From assembly GCF_900129075.1 (NCBI RefSeq), contig NZ_FQVH01000007.1, forward strand, positions 4,417-68,416: a stretch of DNA of 64,000 bases. The letters are read 5' to 3'. The stretch comes from Caldanaerobius fijiensis DSM 17918. GTDB lineage: Bacteria; Bacillota; Thermoanaerobacteria; Thermoanaerobacterales; Caldanaerobiaceae. The notes beneath the pieces are model-generated. The model was not told the DNA's origin and made no database searches. It was given only the letters and a program-made list of their open reading frames with translations. A program made the translations under genes and the position numbers. Shown in pieces: positions 45,698-54,608 of the stretch (within the stretch, counting starts at the first letter, position 1; each line of letters opens with the position of its first letter).

Positions 45698-47653
45698 TTA
45701 ATAAACATTATAAGGCATCACAAAGTCAGTAAAATATTTTAAACTTTCCCTGTATTTCTCATAGCATTTTCTGTATTTATCTATATCTTCAATATCTGAT
45801 CTATACAAATCAGCTCTTAGTTGTTCAAAATATGTTTTAAATCTAATTTTAATCGTGTCGTAAATATTTAAATAAAATTGTAAATATTCCCTACTTAAAG
45901 TATTGTTTTTGCCCTTTAACAAATCAATCATACGAGAGTATCTGTCACGTTGATATGGGTCGTAGCTATCATTAGTTAACAAATCTATATTAAAATTAAT
46001 AAAAAGATCCTTTAAATCCAATACAATACCTTCTATTGCATAATTAATAAGATACCCTTGTTTCGCAACCACTCTATCCAACAAAGCATTTATCTTTTTA
46101 CGTATATTTTTATCAGAAGATACCATATCTAGAAAGATAATATCCAATAAATCTCTAACAGTCAGTTCTTCTTTCTTTTCTATAGCCATAATAAAATCAT
46201 TTGCTATCTTATTCTTTTCCTCTTTTGATAAATTATTTGATTTATCTTTTAAATATATTATAAACTCATAAGGGACATTTTGTAAATCTAAAATAGTATC
46301 TTTATCTTTTATCAATGCGTTTTCTGTTAAAAAATTATATGATATTTCAAAACCATTATAATGAAAGTTTTCTTTAATACCTGGCGTTAAATCTTCCAAT
46401 ATAGCCAACATTTCCTTGTTATGAGACAATAGGTAAAGCTCATTTTGGCCTGAAAAAATATTGCTTTCATTAAGCTGGTTTGTAGAATCTAAATTTCTTT
46501 TTAAACCTATAAAATACCTATAAAGCTCTTTGTCCAAATCTTCGACATTATTCCAGTTATATCCCTCATCATTTTTTATTTTCAAATACTCTAAATTTTT
46601 TTCCCTGGCTGTTTCAACCATTATAACCACTGTATTTATATATCGTTTATATTCTTCACTCTCATTATTAAATAATTTATAATTTGTTTTCTCATAAAAA
46701 CTCAAATTTTTAAACCTATCCTTGGCTTCAATAAATTTTTTCTCTACAAATCCTACAAACTCTTTTATGGTTTCATAAGCTTCTTGTGTATCAGATATAT
46801 AACCTATTTTGTCTATTAAGTCCAGGTAACGCTCGGTATACTCTTCTAAATTAACTATTTTCGATTCATTTTCATAAATTTTATCTATAAGCCAGTTTAT
46901 CTTTCTATAAGAAAGATAAAAATCTTCAAACTTATTTAAATTCATATTATGTTCCATTTCAGCACTTAAAAGATATTTATAAAAATTTTTTGTCTGCTCG
47001 TATTTTGCGTTGTTGACTTTAATATGAACAACCGAAAATAGAAGAGCAAAAGTCAACAATACACTTATTATAGATGTTACATTATTTTCATCTTTAATGA
47101 GATTATCTACGTATTCAGTAGCTGCATCAGATTTGGTAATATTAAGAAATTTCTTGCAAAATTCAATAATGGAAGCAAATTCAAATGGTAGTTCTACACC
47201 ATACTTTAACATTTCAAAGAATGTCTTGGGCACTTTTATTAGATCTACACCTACCACACATATAGCAATAACATTAAATAGGAAAGATAAACCTTGTAGT
47301 GTCATATCATATACCCTTTTATTTTTATTTCGCAGTTTCTGTCCCAATTCTGTCTTTGTAAATGCACTGAAAATAGGATCAATAAACATAGAAAATGTTG
47401 TAACCCCAATTACCGCTCCACCTAAATAGAAAGAAAGACCAATAACCATACAAAAAACAGCAATTCTAAGCCATGGGTAACTCTGCCATATATTAAAAAA
47501 TTCTTTTATAAATTTTAAGAATCCAGCAAGTAAAAAACCCCCGTCAGCCTGATTAAATGATATAAATGATAGTAAAATATATAAAGTAAATAAGATAATG
47601 ATACTACATATTATAAGTAAATGCTTATTTAAATTTTTATACTTGTTTTTCAT
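45698..47653 (-). CDS. Large membrane-anchored helical protein, unknown; partner of PrsW-like protease
   Basis: 651 residues, not recognised. Four hydrophobic helices lie in the first third (about 13-32, 62-90, 120-138, 192-209), with a region between the third and fourth that may face outward. From about 210 to the end it is a soluble, Lys/Glu/Asn/Tyr-rich, mainly helical domain that can form coiled coil. No nuclease, ATPase or kinase motif is visible. Its ATG shares one base with the stop codon of the PrsW-like gene, so translation is coupled. Base composition is much richer in A/T than the backbone genes. Confidence 0.75.
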   Translation of the reverse strand: MKNKYKNLNKHLLIICSIIILFTLYILLSFISFNQADGGFLLAGFLKFIKEFFNIWQSYPWLRIAVFCMVIGLSFYLGGAVIGVTTFSMFIDPIFSAFTKTELGQKLRNKNKRVYDMTLQGLSFLFNVIAICVVGVDLIKVPKTFFEMLKYGVELPFEFASIIEFCKKFLNITKSDAATEYVDNLIKDENNVTSIISVLLTFALLFSVVHIKVNNAKYEQTKNFYKYLLSAEMEHNMNLNKFEDFYLSYRKINWLIDKIYENESKIVNLEEYTERYLDLIDKIGYISDTQEAYETIKEFVGFVEKKFIEAKDRFKNLSFYEKTNYKLFNNESEEYKRYINTVVIMVETAREKNLEYLKIKNDEGYNWNNVEDLDKELYRYFIGLKRNLDSTNQLNESNIFSGQNELYLLSHNKEMLAILEDLTPGIKENFHYNGFEISYNFLTENALIKDKDTILDLQNVPYEFIIYLKDKSNNLSKEEKNKIANDFIMAIEKKEELTVRDLLDIIFLDMVSSDKNIRKKINALLDRVVAKQGYLINYAIEGIVLDLKDLFINFNIDLLTNDSYDPYQRDRYSRMIDLLKGKNNTLSREYLQFYLNIYDTIKIRFKTYFEQLRADLYRSDIEDIDKYRKCYEKYRESLKYFTDFVMPYNVY

Positions 47654-48444
47654 CAGTCTGTACTCCTTTCTACTTCATTTATTACTTGTTTTTCGTATTT
47701 ATATTTAGTCACCGTTTCAACTATAGCAATTATAATACTTGCAAAGAATAATATAATATGTGAATAACTGTTTTTCCCCAAAAGATTATGAATATACACA
47801 GCAATCTTATTATGAGGGTATTCTATTATACCCAAAAACGATTCGCTTAGTGTAGCATTATAAAATCCATGTTCAAATGCGAAATATGCAAAAGCAAAAA
47901 GAGTTAATAAAATAAAAGGTAGCTTTTTTAATATACCTCCTTTGACTTTTACGACAAGGCCCATGCAAAGAACAATAAGTCCCGTTGCTACAATATGTGA
48001 AAAATTAACCTTCATATCAATAAATTCAAATGAATTCAGAGAACCACAAAAAAAATTAAGTTGTTCCTTACCTCTTTTATAGAGCAAATCTTCAAAAAAG
48101 TTAAAGCTCGCACCAGATACTATACCTGCATATGCAAAATCAGATAGAGAAAGATTTCTCTTTCTTTTCTTGGACATTATATAAATTACAGGTATAACCT
48201 TTGTAAACTCCTCTAAAGGTGCAATGTATATAGGTCCATGCTCAATATTGTTTATTACATTAAAATATAAATAATACTGAACATAAATCGTATATGGAAG
48301 AACAACTATAACAGTAAGACTGATAATAGCAAAAATATCATTGATCTTTAAATTTTTAGTCCAGAATATAAAATAATAAATTACCAGTACATATAAGAAT
48401 ACAAATAGGTTTTGAATGTAAATATTCTGAATTGGTAGTTGCAT
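47653..48444 (-). CDS. PrsW-family intramembrane protease-like protein
   Basis: A 263-residue protein with about seven membrane helices. The PrsW motifs are visible: EExxK as E78-E-F-T-K82, FxxxE as F114-N-F-F-E118, and candidate metal histidines at 150 (FSHIVATG) and 192 (FEHGFYN); the usual HxxxD is not exact. PrsW cleaves anti-sigma factor RsiW in Bacillus; here no sigma/anti-sigma genes are nearby. The start follows GAAGGAGGAT. The coupled downstream gene is the natural candidate for substrate or effector. Confidence 0.72.
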   Translation of the reverse strand: MQLPIQNIYIQNLFVFLYVLVIYYFIFWTKNLKINDIFAIISLTVIVVLPYTIYVQYYLYFNVINNIEHGPIYIAPLEEFTKVIPVIYIMSKKRKRNLSLSDFAYAGIVSGASFNFFEDLLYKRGKEQLNFFCGSLNSFEFIDMKVNFSHIVATGLIVLCMGLVVKVKGGILKKLPFILLTLFAFAYFAFEHGFYNATLSESFLGIIEYPHNKIAVYIHNLLGKNSYSHIILFFASIIIAIVETVTKYKYEKQVINEVERSTD

Positions 48445-49284
48445 TGCAATATCCTCCTTCTCCTAAATTTATAGTCTTTGTAAAACCCTAAAATCCTTCA
48501 CTTTCAATGTTTTGTTTTCATATCAAGCAAGAAATTCCCTCCTCTTTTATCAACTTAAAGTTTTAATAAATTTATTTTAAGAATTTATTTCCAAAACCAA
48601 AATATAACTCTAATTACCGAATATCGAGACATTCAAAATGCATAATTTACCATATAATTTTCAAATGGGCAAATTTTTGTCTTTAATATTCTACATATTT
48701 CTTCATTTTCCTCCATCTTCACACACTATTTTTACTAGATTCTTAAAAAAGCTTAACAAAAATATTAGCTGCTAAACAGTACATTATTTCAACAAAAAAA
48801 TACTCTAAAATTGCAAAATAAATTACCCTTGTTTGCTGAGTATAATTAATTAATTTTCTATTTCTCGCATAAAATTGGCAAATTTTCTACATAATAATAG
48901 ATAAAAATAAAAAGGTAAGGCAACACATAAGTGTATCCTTACCAATCTATGATTATTATTCCCAGCCTTACACAATCTATAACAGAATATAAAGAAGATC
49001 TACCTTAAGAACGGCTTGAAACCTTTGAAGGGCAGATACAGCGCAACGTAACGCGACAGACGAAACAGCTGGAAGCCAGGTGAAGCACATCCAGTGGAAA
49101 CAGGATAGCTAGAATAATAGCAGAAAAAGCTCAAAGAAATAACACAAATAAAGTCAGTTGGAAAAATTACTAGATATGGAATGATATCTATATTTTCAAC
49201 AAACGGTTTATAAAAAGCGATGAGATAGAGTTATTAGAAAATTTAGCAGGGAAAAAGGATAAAAAAAGTGAAAGGATTGCTTAT
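48445..49284. other. AT-rich non-coding region with a decayed frame
   Basis: 840 bp with no intact gene. The first part (48445-48900) is very A/T rich and should hold the promoter of the PrsW-like operon; no clear -35/-10 pair was chosen. 48902-48943 is a terminator. From about 49000 to 49260 the plus strand reads as a protein-like frame broken by stops (for example ARIIAEKAQRNN and RFIKSDEIELLENLAG), which looks like a gene remnant of unknown origin. Confidence 0.4.
48902..48943 (-). terminator. Terminator of the dnaX-ebfC-recR operon
   Basis: GGTAAGG / CCTTACC with an inner ACAC/GTGT pair, followed on the minus strand by a long T-rich tail. It lies about 340 bp past the recR stop. Confidence 0.75.
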
Positions 49285-49884
49285 TTACAACATCTCCCTG
49301 CGGCCTTCTAGTGCTCTCATAAGTGTGACTTCATCTGCGTATTCCAGGTCCCCTCCAACAGGTATGCCATGGGCAATCCTGGTGACTTTTATCCCCAATG
49401 GCTTTATCAGTCTGGAAATATACATGGCTGTCGCCTCACCTTCTACATCTGGATTTGTAGCAATTATCACTTCCTTTACATCATCAGTACAACGGGATAT
49501 AAGTTCCTTTATTTTCAGCTGATCTGGACCTATACCATCCATCGGGGATATGACACCGTGAAGGACATGATAAAGGCCTTTATAATTTTTAGTCTTCTCC
49601 ATAGCCACTACATCCCTGGGATCTTCTACAACGCAAATGGTGCTCTTATCTCTCACTGGATCAGAACAAATACTGCAGACATCGCTATCCGTTATGTTCA
49701 TACATACAGAGCAATACTTGAGTTTATTTTTAGCTTCAACCATAGCTCTGGCCAAAGACTCCACGTATTCCCTCGGCGAATTTAAAAGATAAAAAGCCAA
49801 ACGTTGCGCTGTTTTTGGTCCTACACCTGGCAATTTGCCCAGTTCTTCTATTAATCTGGCAATAGGAGGAGCATAGTAATTCAT
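49285..49884 (-). CDS. recR: Recombination protein RecR
   Basis: RecR forms a ring clamp that with RecF/RecO loads RecA at gaps. In 199 residues it has the helix-hairpin-helix [17 protein letters not shown], the zinc finger [16 protein letters not shown], and the Toprim segment [19 protein letters not shown]. It is the third gene of dnaX-ebfC-recR, 6 bp after ebfC, the standard order. Confidence 0.97.
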   Translation of the reverse strand: MNYYAPPIARLIEELGKLPGVGPKTAQRLAFYLLNSPREYVESLARAMVEAKNKLKYCSVCMNITDSDVCSICSDPVRDKSTICVVEDPRDVVAMEKTKNYKGLYHVLHGVISPMDGIGPDQLKIKELISRCTDDVKEVIIATNPDVEGEATAMYISRLIKPLGIKVTRIAHGIPVGGDLEYADEVTLMRALEGRREML

Positions 49885-49890
49885 TATATT

Positions 49891-50226
49891 TCACCCTATT
49901 CCTGGAAAACCAGGTATATTGAAGCCTGCTGTGATCTTACTCATTTCGTTAGACACTATTTCATCAGCTTTCCTCAAAGCTTCATTTACAGCAGCCAAAA
50001 TCAAGTCCTGGAGCATCTCTATATCCTCAGCTGCGGATTCATCGATTTTAATATCTACCAGTTCTTTTTTACCATTCACTACCGCTGTAACAGCGCCGCC
50101 ACCTGCTGAAGCCTCTACCGTGCGATTTTTTATTTCTTCCTGCAGTTTTTCTATCTCCTGTTGCATTTTTTGAACCTGTTTCAGCATATTGTTCATATTG
50201 CCCATACCCGGAAAACCTTTCGGCAT
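49891..50226 (-). CDS. ebfC: Nucleoid-associated protein EbfC/YbaB
   Basis: A small DNA-binding dimer of the YbaB/EbfC family. The start at 50226 follows TTGGAGGA, giving 111 residues. The N-terminus is Gly/Met/Asn rich, the helix [19 protein letters not shown] is typical, and the beta sheet has [20 protein letters not shown]. Placed between dnaX and recR as in most bacteria. Confidence 0.95.
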   Translation of the reverse strand: MPKGFPGMGNMNNMLKQVQKMQQEIEKLQEEIKNRTVEASAGGGAVTAVVNGKKELVDIKIDESAAEDIEMLQDLILAAVNEALRKADEIVSNEMSKITAGFNIPGFPGIG

Positions 50227-50304
50227 AATCAAATCCTCCAATCAGTTTATTTTTATACTACTATATTATAATACATAAACATATAGTATCGCTACATCAA
50301 CTGA

Positions 50305-51933
50305 TTATTCTTTTATAATTTGCACTTTATCTTTTCCAAAAAACGAGATCAATTCATTCACCATCTCTTTCTCGGCTTTCTGACTCTCATCATCTTTTTT
50401 TAGTTCAGGGCGAAAGGCCATTTCAATACCAGTAATTTTTTTCAATAAGTTTTCTATAAAAGCAACATTTTCTGCTTTTTTAAGCGCATCCCTGAAAATG
50501 GACTTATCTACCTCGACGATCAATGCTCCATTTTCATATCGCGGAGTTGCATTTTTCATAAAAACATAAAGCGCCATTTTTTCTCTTTTAACCCCATCCA
50601 GAAGAGCAGACCATACATCGCGTATATCAGGAAGGCCCTTAACATCTGCAACTTTCTTGGTTCCTGCACCAGCATCTGACGCCTTTTCAACACTTCTGGT
50701 TTCCATGGCCTTTTTGCCATTTTCTAAGCCAGCTTTATCGCCGCTAACTGTTTGCGATATAGTAGCAACCTGACCCTCGCTTTGTCCTTTAGAAAAGGTG
50801 GCTTGCTTTTCTAATCTTTCTATTCTGTCCAGAAGTCCATTGATATCATTGTCGATATCAGGCTGGCATAACCTCACTACCGCCACTTCTAATATCACTT
50901 TAGGTAACACTGCCCATTTAATCTGATTAGCAGAGCTGTTTAATATCTCAATGCACCTTATCAGTCGATTTTCACTGTATCCCATAATCTGTCTTCTTAT
51001 CTCATCTTCGAGATGTCCTGCGTATTCTTCCAGCCCTGTACCCACCATCCTGGCCATCAACAAATTCCTAAAATGCCTTATGACATCATCTAAAAATTGA
51101 GCTGCATCTCTTCCAGCTCCATAAACGTCTTCTACAATTTTTAAAGCTTCTGCTACATTATAATCTAAAACAGCCCTTGAAAATCGAAGAAGAATATCGT
51201 CATCTAGTGCACCTAATACCTCCAGAGCATCCTCATGAGTGATTGTGTCTCCACAATAGGATATGCATTTGTCTAACAAGCTCAAAGCATCCCTGACCGC
51301 GCCATCAGCCTTTGATACGATAAGATTCAAAGCCATATCATCTACTTTCACTCCAACCCTATCCGCTATAGACCTTAAATGCGCCATCATATCACCGTCG
51401 GAGATTCGCCTAAAATCAAAGCGCTGACATCGCGATAGAATAGTCGCAGGTATCTTCTGAGGATCTGTTGTGGCCAAAATGAATATGGCATGAGCGGGTG
51501 GTTCTTCCAATGTCTTTAAAAAAGCATTAAAAGCCGAAGTAGAGAGCATGTGAACCTCATCAATAATATAAACCTTATAGTTCCCCATCGCAGGTGGATA
51601 TATTACATTGTCCCTTAAGTCCCTGATATTGTCAACGCTATTGTTGGATGCTGCATCAATTTCATATATGTCCATGAAAGTAGCGTCATCGATTGCCTTG
51701 CAGTTATCACAGATGCCGCAGGGGTCTCCCTTGGCATTATTGCTACAATTCACTGCTTTTGCAAAAATCCTGGCAATGCTGGTTTTACCGGTTCCCCTTG
51801 TACCGCAGAACAAATAAGCATGGGCTAGATTGCCCGTTATTACCTGATTTTTTAATGTCCTGACCACATGCTGCTGACCAACCACTTCTGAAAAGTTGCT
51901 CGGCCTGAACCTCCTGTACAGCGCAGTATACAT
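50305..51933 (-). CDS. dnaX: DNA polymerase III gamma/tau subunit
   Basis: Clamp-loader ATPase. The start at 51933 (MYTALYRRFRPSNF) follows TGGAGATG, giving 542 residues. Walker A is CGTRGTGKTSIAR, the zinc cysteines lie in CSNNAKGDPCGICDNC, Walker B is VYIIDEVHMLS and sensor 1 is ILATTDPQKIP, followed by SRCQRFDFRR. After the clamp-loader lid the linker is short, with a C-terminal domain from about 440. I saw no evident frameshift signal. It follows a flavoprotein gene by 13 bp. Confidence 0.96.
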   Translation of the reverse strand: MYTALYRRFRPSNFSEVVGQQHVVRTLKNQVITGNLAHAYLFCGTRGTGKTSIARIFAKAVNCSNNAKGDPCGICDNCKAIDDATFMDIYEIDAASNNSVDNIRDLRDNVIYPPAMGNYKVYIIDEVHMLSTSAFNAFLKTLEEPPAHAIFILATTDPQKIPATILSRCQRFDFRRISDGDMMAHLRSIADRVGVKVDDMALNLIVSKADGAVRDALSLLDKCISYCGDTITHEDALEVLGALDDDILLRFSRAVLDYNVAEALKIVEDVYGAGRDAAQFLDDVIRHFRNLLMARMVGTGLEEYAGHLEDEIRRQIMGYSENRLIRCIEILNSSANQIKWAVLPKVILEVAVVRLCQPDIDNDINGLLDRIERLEKQATFSKGQSEGQVATISQTVSGDKAGLENGKKAMETRSVEKASDAGAGTKKVADVKGLPDIRDVWSALLDGVKREKMALYVFMKNATPRYENGALIVEVDKSIFRDALKKAENVAFIENLLKKITGIEMAFRPELKKDDESQKAEKEMVNELISFFGKDKVQIIKE

Positions 51934-51946
51934 AACATCATCTCCA

Positions 51947-53104
51947 TCAAGCTTCAAAGCTTCTCTTAAGCTTTTTCACTTTATTGAACCCAACCGCATC
52001 GCGCATGATGTCAAAAGGCATACGACTATAGCTTTCTTTGCCGCGCACAAGATCGCCAAAGTAATTCATGACATTTGGATGCTTTTTAATAATGGTAAAA
52101 ACCCGTTCATAATCTCTATAAAATACATTTGCTATAAGTGATGCCACTTTTATATCCTTTATAAATGCTTTTTTTATACTGTTATTGTAACTTTTAATCC
52201 CATCTTTACCACCACCTGAAAGGGCCCTGGCAATAGATCTGGCCGCCAGTATCCCGCTTTTTACTGCATAATATATGCCTTCACCTGTAAATGGATCCGT
52301 CAGCATCGCCGCATCCCCTGCAAACACAATCCTATCGACAGAAAATGCATCAAAGCTCCCGTCGTTTAAAGCAATGGGATGACCTTTTAGGGTAGCAATA
52401 GAACCTGGTGGTATATCTTCTTTCTCCATAAAATTATAAAGCAAATCTCTTAAATTATTATACTTTTTTACAAAAGTACCTATGCCTGACAAGCTGTCAG
52501 ATTTCGGGAAAATCCAGGCATAACCTCCCCTTATTGCATTAAAATCCACTTTTACAGTCCCCTTATACCTTTCTAAAGCTTCCTTCCCAACAGGAATTTC
52601 CGCCTCCAATGCTATCCCATAACGCCTTTTTATCCCAAATTTTTTGCCAATAACGCTAAATATACCGTCAGCAGCCACCACATATTTCCCGCTATACTCA
52701 CTTTTTTCAGTTATGATATGTACACCGTCTTCTTGTTGAATCACATCCACAACTTTTTCTCCCTGGTGAAACTCCACCCCGGCTTCACAGGCTTTTTGTA
52801 CCAATCGCGCATCAAAAACATCCCTCTTTACCATGTAGATCCACGGTTCTGTCGATTCTAACACAACAGGTTCGCCTTTACCATAAGCAAATACCATCTT
52901 ATATGTCATGTCTTCTACGACGTCAGATATGTCAAAATCAAAAAGATCATAGCACTTTTTAGTAAGGCCTCCTCCACATGCTTTATAGCGAGGCAACACC
53001 TCTTTTTCGATAAGCAGTACTTTGTAGCCTTGTGATGCCAGATCCCTGGCAGCTGTCGCTCCTGCCGGGCCTGCCCCCACAATTATTGTATCATATATAG
53101 ACAT
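51947..53104 (-). CDS. Geranylgeranyl reductase family FAD-dependent oxidoreductase
   Basis: A 385-residue flavoprotein. The FAD-binding start is IIVGAGPAGATAARDLA, with the family motif LPRYKACGGGLTKK and a second FAD segment FAGDAAMLTDPFTGEGIYYA. The group reduces isoprenoid double bonds or acts on related lipids and quinones; the substrate is not known here. It lies between the SRP RNA and dnaX, where the Bacillus backbone has no gene, and reads into dnaX, so the two are probably co-transcribed. Confidence 0.85.
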   Translation of the reverse strand: MSIYDTIIVGAGPAGATAARDLASQGYKVLLIEKEVLPRYKACGGGLTKKCYDLFDFDISDVVEDMTYKMVFAYGKGEPVVLESTEPWIYMVKRDVFDARLVQKACEAGVEFHQGEKVVDVIQQEDGVHIITEKSEYSGKYVVAADGIFSVIGKKFGIKRRYGIALEAEIPVGKEALERYKGTVKVDFNAIRGGYAWIFPKSDSLSGIGTFVKKYNNLRDLLYNFMEKEDIPPGSIATLKGHPIALNDGSFDAFSVDRIVFAGDAAMLTDPFTGEGIYYAVKSGILAARSIARALSGGGKDGIKSYNNSIKKAFIKDIKVASLIANVFYRDYERVFTIIKKHPNVMNYFGDLVRGKESYSRMPFDIMRDAVGFNKVKKLKRSFEA

Positions 53105-53251
53105 AACTATATCCTCCCACTCGCATCGGCGAAATGTCCCATTTTTACTTGCCCGTTTCTATACCTGATGCCTTAATTACATCGACAATAAATTGACGAC
53201 TATCCGCTCATGACAAACAAATAAGTATATTGCATATAATGTGCATATAAT

Positions 53252-53275
53252 AAAAGAGCCCCTCACAGGGAACTC
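53252..53275 (-). terminator. SRP RNA terminator
   Basis: Stem pairing GAG..CCC with GGG..CTC at the 3' end of the SRP RNA, followed by TTTTATTA on the minus strand. Confidence 0.7.
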
Positions 53276-53550
53276 TCAACTGCATCGTTATGTATAGGCC
53301 ATGCACCGGATTTCGACATAGCCCTCCGAGCGGAACTCTTGTAGTTAACTCAGACCAGGCTACCCTGCGGCACACGCAAGTGTCCACTTACCGTTGCTTC
53401 CTCCCGGACCTGGCGGGGTTCATGGAGTTGCGTTGCGCAGGACCCAATCCTCATCGCCACTTGCAAAAGTCAGACCTCACAGGGCTAAGCCTCAACTCCG
53501 GAATTCAATCCTGCTAAGGCGGATTGCAGGTACAGGGCACCGCCAACTCC
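53257..53550 (-). ncRNA. ffs: Signal recognition particle RNA, large bacterial type
   Basis: The universal SRP domain IV loop is seen on the minus strand at 53413-53393 as CCAGGTCCGGGAGGAAGCAA. Long flanking arms pair with each other over about 290 nt, so this is the large form with an Alu domain found in Bacillus and clostridia (scr), not the short 4.5S form. It lies between tadA/tRNA-Ser and dnaX as in Bacillus. End points are estimated. Confidence 0.92.
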
Positions 53551-53571
53551 CCATCTAGCATGGCCATGACT

Positions 53572-53665
53572 TGGCGGAGAGAGCGGGATTTGAACCCGCG
53601 GTACGCCTTTTTAGACGTACACTCGATTTCCAATCGAGCGCCTTCGACCACTCAGCCATCTCTCC
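53572..53665 (-). tRNA. tRNA-Ser (GGA)
   Basis: A 94-nt type II tRNA with encoded CCA. Acceptor stem GGAGAGA / TCTCTCC, anticodon loop TTGGAAA giving GGA, long variable arm (TACGTC...GGCGTA) and T arm GCGGGTTCAAATCCCGC. Confidence 0.97.
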
Positions 53666-53684
53666 ATATATAATAGTTAGTATA

Positions 53685-53776
53685 TGGCGGAGAGAGTGAG
53701 ATTCGAACTCACGGGACACGTTAATGTGTCCACTCGCTTTCGAGGCGAGCGCTTTCGACCACTCAGCCATCTCTCC
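53685..53776 (-). tRNA. tRNA-Ser (CGA)
   Basis: A 92-nt type II tRNA with encoded CCA. Same acceptor stem as its neighbour; anticodon loop CTCGAAA giving CGA; long variable arm GGACACATTAACGTGTCC; T arm GTGAGTTCGAATCTCAC. Confidence 0.97.
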
Positions 53777-53793
53777 ATGCTAATATGCTCTAC

Positions 53794-54255
53794 TCATAAC
53801 TTTTTTATTCTCTTTTTTCTAAAAAAGTCTTTCAACAAAGCACTACACTCTTCGGCTTTAATACCTTTTATAACCTCTACTCGATGATTTAAACGCTCAT
53901 CCTGTACTATATTCATAAGGCTGCCACATGCGCCAGCCTTGGGATCCATAGCTCCTATAAATAGACGCTTTATACGTGCTAAAACTATTGCGCCAGCACA
54001 CATCGGACAAGGTTCTAAAGTCACATACATATCACAATCATTCAAACGCCAACCGCCTAAGCGAATATTAGCATCCTGTATCGCTAAAATTTCCGCATGA
54101 GCCGTAGCATCTTTCTTCATCTCTCTCTGATTGTAGCCTCTGCCCACAATACAGCCGTCTTTTACAATTACAGCACCAACAGGCACCTCATCCATTTCCA
54201 AAGCCTTTCTGGCCTCCGCCAGTGCTTCATCCATATTACGCTCATGCTCAGTCAC
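53794..54255 (-). CDS. tadA: tRNA adenosine(34) deaminase
   Basis: TadA converts A34 to inosine in tRNA-Arg(ACG). In 153 residues the zinc site and proton shuttle are intact: HAEILAIQDA and EPCPMCAGAIVLA. The start is a GTG at 54255. It is followed at once by two tRNA-Ser genes and the SRP RNA, matching the Bacillus yaaJ-scr context. Confidence 0.95.
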   Translation of the reverse strand: MTEHERNMDEALAEARKALEMDEVPVGAVIVKDGCIVGRGYNQREMKKDATAHAEILAIQDANIRLGGWRLNDCDMYVTLEPCPMCAGAIVLARIKRLFIGAMDPKAGACGSLMNIVQDERLNHRVEVIKGIKAEECSALLKDFFRKKRIKKL

Positions 54256-54608
54256 ACACTATCACCAACAGCCTTTATTTTAACACAAGGTCGTCACTTT
54301 GTCAACACAAGCAGGTAGCTGCCTGTGATTTACAATTTAGATAAGTAAAACTTTTTAGATACGGTAAAACTTTATTCCGAATTCGACAAACAAGTGAACT
54401 ACATCTCCGCAAGTGTAAAAGGTCTCCTGGTAATAGTGAAAGCTACATTGTAGAAAACTGTGAGATTATCAAAAATTACCAGAAAAATATATTTTAAAAA
54501 ACCCCTTTTCTTTTAGAACATTGAGTGTTAAACTTATATTGTGAAAATTCTCTTTTTTGTTAAATGTTTAATTAATACTTAAACTTTACCAGATAGAGGA
54601 GGGTTTTT
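54256..54608. other. Intergenic region between tadA and surface-protein gene
   Basis: 353 bp between divergent genes, A/T rich, with no frame or repeat that I can support. It must hold the promoters of tadA (minus) and of the surface protein (plus), but no clear pair could be chosen. Confidence 0.5.

Noticed and set aside
50305-51933. Programmed frameshift in dnaX
   Set aside because: No convincing slippery A/T heptamer with hairpin was found near the domain junction.
53290-53517. Open frame on the plus strand at the SRP RNA
   Set aside because: It is antisense to the SRP RNA and has no ribosome site.
53555-53770. Open frame on the minus strand containing repeated AEWSKAL phrases
   Set aside because: It is a translation of the two tRNA-Ser genes; the apparent peptide repeat is the tRNA similarity.
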